A stretch of DNA of 52,239 bases, taken from the NCBI GenBank assembly GCA_900772845.1, contig CAAGSD010000129.1, positions 1 to 52,239 of the forward strand, read 5' to 3'. The notes beneath the pieces are model-generated. The model did no database searches. It was not told the origin of the DNA and was given only the letters and a program-made list of their open reading frames with translations. This DNA comes from Lachnospiraceae bacterium. GTDB taxonomy: Bacteria; Bacillota; Clostridia; Lachnospirales; Lachnospiraceae. A program made the position numbers and the translations under genes. Below are positions 49,145 to 52,239 of this stretch, one piece after another (position 1 is the first letter of the stretch; every line of letters starts with the position of its first letter).

Positions 49145-50773
49145 CTATTTCTGTACAGTAAATTCTATGGGAGATGCCACCTTACTGTAGATATCCCATT
49201 CTTTTATATACTCCTCTTCGGTACTTTCCACGCTCTGTCCCTGATCGTCCAGCCGGTAATAAGTCGCATTACCGTTCTCATCATAGACTTCTGTGTTGGA
49301 ACGGGCAAGTCCCAGCTTTCCGCTAGCAGCATCGATCACATACACTTCGATACTGTGCCCCGAGGTCACATAGAACCCATCTGCTCCGATGGCGAGCGGA
49401 TATGCCGTTCCGCCGCTCTCCAGGGAGCCGATCTGAAACGGTGCTGCATCTTCCCCCACACAGTAGACATCACAGGAGATTGCATAGGTATGGTCTCCGT
49501 CCTGATAGAAGCCATCCGATACCAGGAAAATGGATATTCCATCCATTTCCATCTGTGCATATGCCACATATCCTTTTGCGGCAAAGAAACCGCTGTAGGA
49601 ACTGTCCTCTTGATAGATCCAGGCGGTATTCTCCTGCTTTGCGGCGTCCAGTCCCGCCGCAAGCGACTCCTGTTGTGCTGCAAGTGATTCCTTCAGTTGT
49701 TCCACCTCTTCTTGTTTTGCAGCCGCCTGCTCCAGCGCCGCATTCGTTGCCGCATCGGCTCCGCTGTTCCCCGCTTCGTTGGTTAAAATAACCGTCGTTT
49801 CCTCCTTCGGATTCGTCAGAAAACATACCGCCACGATCACACATACCACGACTGCCGCCAGCAGGATCCAAAAGGACGGTTTCTTATAGTTCAATACTTC
49901 TTTCACTCTCTTTTTCACCCCTACTTCCCCAAAGGCAAGCGGGCATACCGTCACCAGCCGCCTTTGCATACTACAGGAAAGCAGTGCATAGGAGTAGCTT
50001 TTACGTTCTTCCAGCGTAAGGTCTCTCACTGCGCTTTCATCACATGCCAGTTCCAGATCCCGGCAGAACAGGATGTACGCCACCCAGACAAACGGATTGT
50101 ACCAGTGGATCATAAGAAGCACAAACCCAAAGGGTTTCCACCACTGATCGCCCCTCCGCAGATGTGCCTGTTCATGCGCAATGACATAGGGAATCTGTGC
50201 TTCCTCCATGCCAGAGGACAGATAGATCTTAGGTCGGAACAGCCCCAGAATAAACGGAGAATTCACCTGATCACAGATCCAGAGATTGTCCCGCAGCCAT
50301 ATCGACTCACTTACCTGTCTTCGTACCCGCAGATAACTGTAGATGGCATACCCGAGCATTACGACCACACCGATCAACCATAGAATGCTTCCCGCGGACA
50401 AGATCTGTTGGAACAGTCCGCCTCCAAAGCCTGTTGCCACTGTCCCGGCACCTGTCGGGATTCCTGTCAGCCCTGCTGCCCCGGCGCCTTCTATCACATT
50501 TTGTGTAGGATTACCCACTATGACCGGTGTCTGTGCAAGCGTCAGATCCGCCGCACTGCCGTAGCGATTCTGCATCCGGAAGACTCCCGGCATCAGGCTG
50601 AACCGGCTCTCCGGCACATAAGGACACACCAGTCGTAAGGCAACAAATCCCCACAGCACACAGTTCACCCACTTTGGTGCCGGTTTTAACAGAAGCCTGA
50701 GCAATATTACGATCAGAATCAGCCATGCCGCGCCAATGCTCATCGTAAGTAATGTTACAAAAATACGAATCAT
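49145..50773 (-). CDS. BlaR1/MecR1-type M56 membrane metalloprotease sensor
   Basis: 542 residues from the ATG at 50773 (GGAG 6-7 bases upstream); 14 upstream codons are unconserved. Membrane helices near 3-25, 30-45, 105-125 and 300-320. The gluzincin motif HEQAH near 197-201 with the following ELACDESAVRDL near 237-248 supplies the zinc ligands of the M56 domain. The outside part lacks a penicillin-binding domain: an Ala/Glu/Gln-rich coiled coil near 335-390 leads to a beta-rich region of unknown role. It should cleave or inactivate the BlaI-type repressor on an unknown signal. Confidence 0.85.
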   Translation of the reverse strand: MIRIFVTLLTMSIGAAWLILIVILLRLLLKPAPKWVNCVLWGFVALRLVCPYVPESRFSLMPGVFRMQNRYGSAADLTLAQTPVIVGNPTQNVIEGAGAAGLTGIPTGAGTVATGFGGGLFQQILSAGSILWLIGVVVMLGYAIYSYLRVRRQVSESIWLRDNLWICDQVNSPFILGLFRPKIYLSSGMEEAQIPYVIAHEQAHLRRGDQWWKPFGFVLLMIHWYNPFVWVAYILFCRDLELACDESAVRDLTLEERKSYSYALLSCSMQRRLVTVCPLAFGEVGVKKRVKEVLNYKKPSFWILLAAVVVCVIVAVCFLTNPKEETTVILTNEAGNSGADAATNAALEQAAAKQEEVEQLKESLAAQQESLAAGLDAAKQENTAWIYQEDSSYSGFFAAKGYVAYAQMEMDGISIFLVSDGFYQDGDHTYAISCDVYCVGEDAAPFQIGSLESGGTAYPLAIGADGFYVTSGHSIEVYVIDAASGKLGLARSNTEVYDENGNATYYRLDDQGQSVESTEEEYIKEWDIYSKVASPIEFTVQK

Positions 50774-50834
50774 TCTATTCTCCATTCCAACACCAATCGT
50801 CAATATAAGTACCAACGAAAAACGTGTTTTTCCG

Positions 50835-50898
50835 TGTGAAACTTAGAACTTCTTCACGATAGAGCCCTTGCTCTGAGTGATTAGAAGTTCTTTTCACA
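50835..50898 (-). other. Long intercistronic hairpin between blaI-type and blaR1-type genes
   Basis: Nested arms TGTGAA/TTCACA, AGAACTTCT/AGAAGTTCT (50845-50853, 50883-50891), TCAC/GTGA and AGAGC/GCTCT (50861-50865, 50870-50874) around a CCTT loop. It includes the repressor stop codon. A second small palindrome GAAAAAC-2-GTTTTTC follows at about 50817-50832. This could set the ratio of repressor to sensor by partial termination or RNA processing. Confidence 0.6.
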
Positions 50899-51262
50899 CT
50901 GCTCCCCCTTCCGCTTCGTCGATCATCTTGCGGATCTTCGCCGCCTCCTCTGCGGTCAGCGCCCGATCCTTTGTAAACGCCGCAAGAAACGCAGGCAGCG
51001 AACCCTCAAAAGTGTCCTCCACAAACTGTCTGCTCTGCATCGCATAGAACTCTTCCCTGGAGATCAGGGAAGTCACCGTCCCGTTGTCATTGCGAAACAG
51101 ACCTTTGTCGCACAGTCTGCGCAGCACATTATGCGCCGTGGTGCGCTTCCAGTGAAATGCTTCCTCCGTCAGCTTTACCAGTTCCGAAGAAGACACCGGT
51201 TCATGCTCCCAGATCATATCCGCATATCGTGCCTCGACCACACCTAACTGAATCTCTGCCAT
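50894..51262 (-). CDS. BlaI/MecI/CopY-family repressor
   Basis: 122 residues. Winged helix: LGVVEARYADMIWEHEPVSS near 6-25, LVKLTEEAFHWKRTTAHNVL near 29-48 and RLCDKGLFRNDNG near 49-61; the C-terminal dimer part has FYAMQSRQFVEDTFEGSLPAF near 72-92. It binds paired operators and is inactivated by the M56 protease encoded next. The two operators at 51337-51380 overlap its own promoter. It lies 121 bases before the sensor gene. Confidence 0.92.
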   Translation of the reverse strand: MAEIQLGVVEARYADMIWEHEPVSSSELVKLTEEAFHWKRTTAHNVLRRLCDKGLFRNDNGTVTSLISREEFYAMQSRQFVEDTFEGSLPAFLAAFTKDRALTAEEAAKIRKMIDEAEGGAV

Positions 51263-51336
51263 GTTGTTTCCTCCTAATACTGTTTTCCTGATTACATTAT
51301 TTGTGATAGTTCTGTTTTACTTTTGCAAAAGTAGAG

Positions 51337-51380
51337 AGACCACATGTTGTGGTCTAATTACAGACTACATCATGTGGTCT
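51337..51380. promoter_or_regulatory. Two BlaI-type operators
   Basis: AGACCACA-3-TGTGGTCT (51337-51355) is a perfect dyad and AGACTACA-3-TGTGGTCT (51362-51380) has one mismatch. Starts are 25 bp apart. The ACA/TGT core fits BlaI/MecI/CopY sites. One dyad covers the -10 box and spacer, the other the start point. Confidence 0.8.
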
Positions 51381-51390
51381 CCATTGTCAA
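51362..51390 (-). promoter_or_regulatory. Promoter of the blaI-blaR1-type operon
   Basis: On the minus strand TTGACA (51390-51385), 17 bases, TAGTCT (51367-51362). Overlaps the operators, as expected for an autoregulated repressor. Confidence 0.75.
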
Positions 51391-51409
51391 GCATATCTTC
51401 TATCAAAAA

Positions 51410-52239
51410 TTACCGCTGGATATCATATGTTTCCGGCCAGCCTGCCCGTTCTCCCCTCTCGATCTCCCTCTGGATCCGCTCGTAGATATACAGGTTTTTG
51501 TGTTCCAGATCGATCAGCTGCAACAGTTCCTCATCCGTCAGCGACCGTTCCGGGTAGTAAAACTGTGCATCTGCAATACAGTAAACAAGTTCCTGTCCGT
51601 CATATTCTTCTGGGAATGTGATCACTGTAATGGTTGTCTCTGTATAGGCATTTTCCTGTTCGTACTTTTCCGTCCACTCTTCATAACGGGTCTGTTCCTC
51701 CGGTGTCAGGTCACGGCTGTCCCCTCCCCAGACATCCACAGGCGCGGAAGAAAGCATTGCATACAGTTCATCGATTTCCGCATCTGACATCTGTTCATAA
51801 CGATCAAAATAGGACACCTCGGAATATTTCTGCTGCCATATTTTCTCCTGTATGCTGTAATCCAGCTTATGCACATATTCGATGACTTCCAGCCATTCCT
51901 CTTCGGTAACAGTGGTACTCGGCAGATAGATGAGACAGCCGTATTCTTCCCCGGGGGTGCTCCGAACGGCTACACCTGTGCCGGAATAGTTCTCTTCTTC
52001 GGCTAATTCATGAAGCTGTCCCGCGGGATATTTGCCATCCTCTTCATATTCCCGGGTCAGCTGCTCATATACACTCTGTTCTCTTGCCGTCAGTTCTCTG
52101 TTAAATTCCGCCTGAACACTGCCTTGTCCTGCCACCATCTCCAAGTGTCCCAATTCTTCCGTCCCGATGTCAGTCATGCGCTCTGCCAGATAGCGGCGGT
52201 ATCCCATGATTCCGGCGGCGGTGGCGGATACTGCTGTGA
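51410..52239 (-). CDS. Unidentified protein, 5' end beyond the window
   Basis: The frame stays open to the right edge; the ATG at 52207 is not necessarily the start, since ten more codons (TAVSATAAGI) continue upstream and could be the end of a membrane helix. The visible 275 residues are acidic and Glu/Tyr-rich, with repeated patterns of the kind L..REY-E and EEQTRYEEWTEKYEQE. I do not recognise the family. It ends 20 bases before the -35 box of the blaI-type gene and may be the last gene of another unit, perhaps a surface-anchored protein. Confidence 0.6.
   Translation of the reverse strand, partial: TAVSATAAGIMGYRRYLAERMTDIGTEELGHLEMVAGQGSVQAEFNRELTAREQSVYEQLTREYEEDGKYPAGQLHELAEEENYSGTGVAVRSTPGEEYGCLIYLPSTTVTEEEWLEVIEYVHKLDYSIQEKIWQQKYSEVSYFDRYEQMSDAEIDELYAMLSSAPVDVWGGDSRDLTPEEQTRYEEWTEKYEQENAYTETTITVITFPEEYDGQELVYCIADAQFYYPERSLTDEELLQLIDLEHKNLYIYERIQREIERGERAGWPETYDIQR

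Overview
The window comes from a motile, low-to-mid GC Gram-positive anaerobe, most likely a Lachnospiraceae (Roseburia/Agathobacter-like) gut bacterium. This rests on AGGAGG-type ribosome binding sites, the fliW-csrA pair next to flgM-flgN-flgK-flgK-flgL, lipoprotein sugar-binding proteins, AraC-type (YesN) response regulators and paired ABC half-transporters. No rRNA, tRNA or CRISPR array was seen.

Layout, left to right. (1) 310-8802, minus strand: a tightly coupled nine-gene glycan/modification operon (rfbF, GT2, hexapeptide acyltransferase, FrhB-like Fe-S protein, three tandem radical SAM paralogues, GT2, polysaccharide pyruvyl transferase). Most of it looks AT-rich and acquired. (2) 8850-21673: flagellar late genes in two minus-strand operons, flgM-flgN-flgK-flgK-flgL-fliW-csrA and flaG-fliD-fliS-fliT-like. 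Each has a sigma28-type promoter and a terminator. Two Rpn-family nuclease genes border the second operon. (3) 21677-29435: a chemoreceptor co-transcribed with a YtfQ-like binding lipoprotein, then a complete YtfQ-YtfR-YtfT-YjfF-type sugar ABC transporter. (4) 29565-35670: a YesM/YesN-type two-component system, L-arabinose isomerase and a divergent AraC regulator, which point to arabinose or furanose use. (5) 35679-40854: an unidentified acidic protein behind a sigma28-type promoter, a small membrane protein, an AGCS amino-acid symporter with a structured leader, and a MATE exporter. (6) 40863-48850: two heterodimeric ABC half-transporter pairs, the first preceded by an autoregulated tetR. (7) 48820-49118: a compact locus that looks like a type I toxin-antitoxin module with a LexA-type box in the toxin promoter. 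(8) 49145-51390: a BlaR1-BlaI-type sensor protease and repressor with two operators, then a gene cut by the right edge.

How it works together: the sigma28 sites (core CCGATA, with TAAA-like -35 boxes about 15 bp away) tie the hook-filament junction, cap, chaperone and FliW-CsrA genes into one regulon. They may also include a short RNA just upstream of the glycan operon and the unidentified protein at 35679. The chemoreceptor and binding protein sit between the flagellar and sugar-uptake genes, so sugar sensing, swimming and uptake are encoded side by side. The most unusual locus is the SOS-box toxin-antitoxin candidate at 48.8-49.1 kb. Next are the triple radical SAM glycan operon and several structured leaders. 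All functions are inferred from sequence reading alone.
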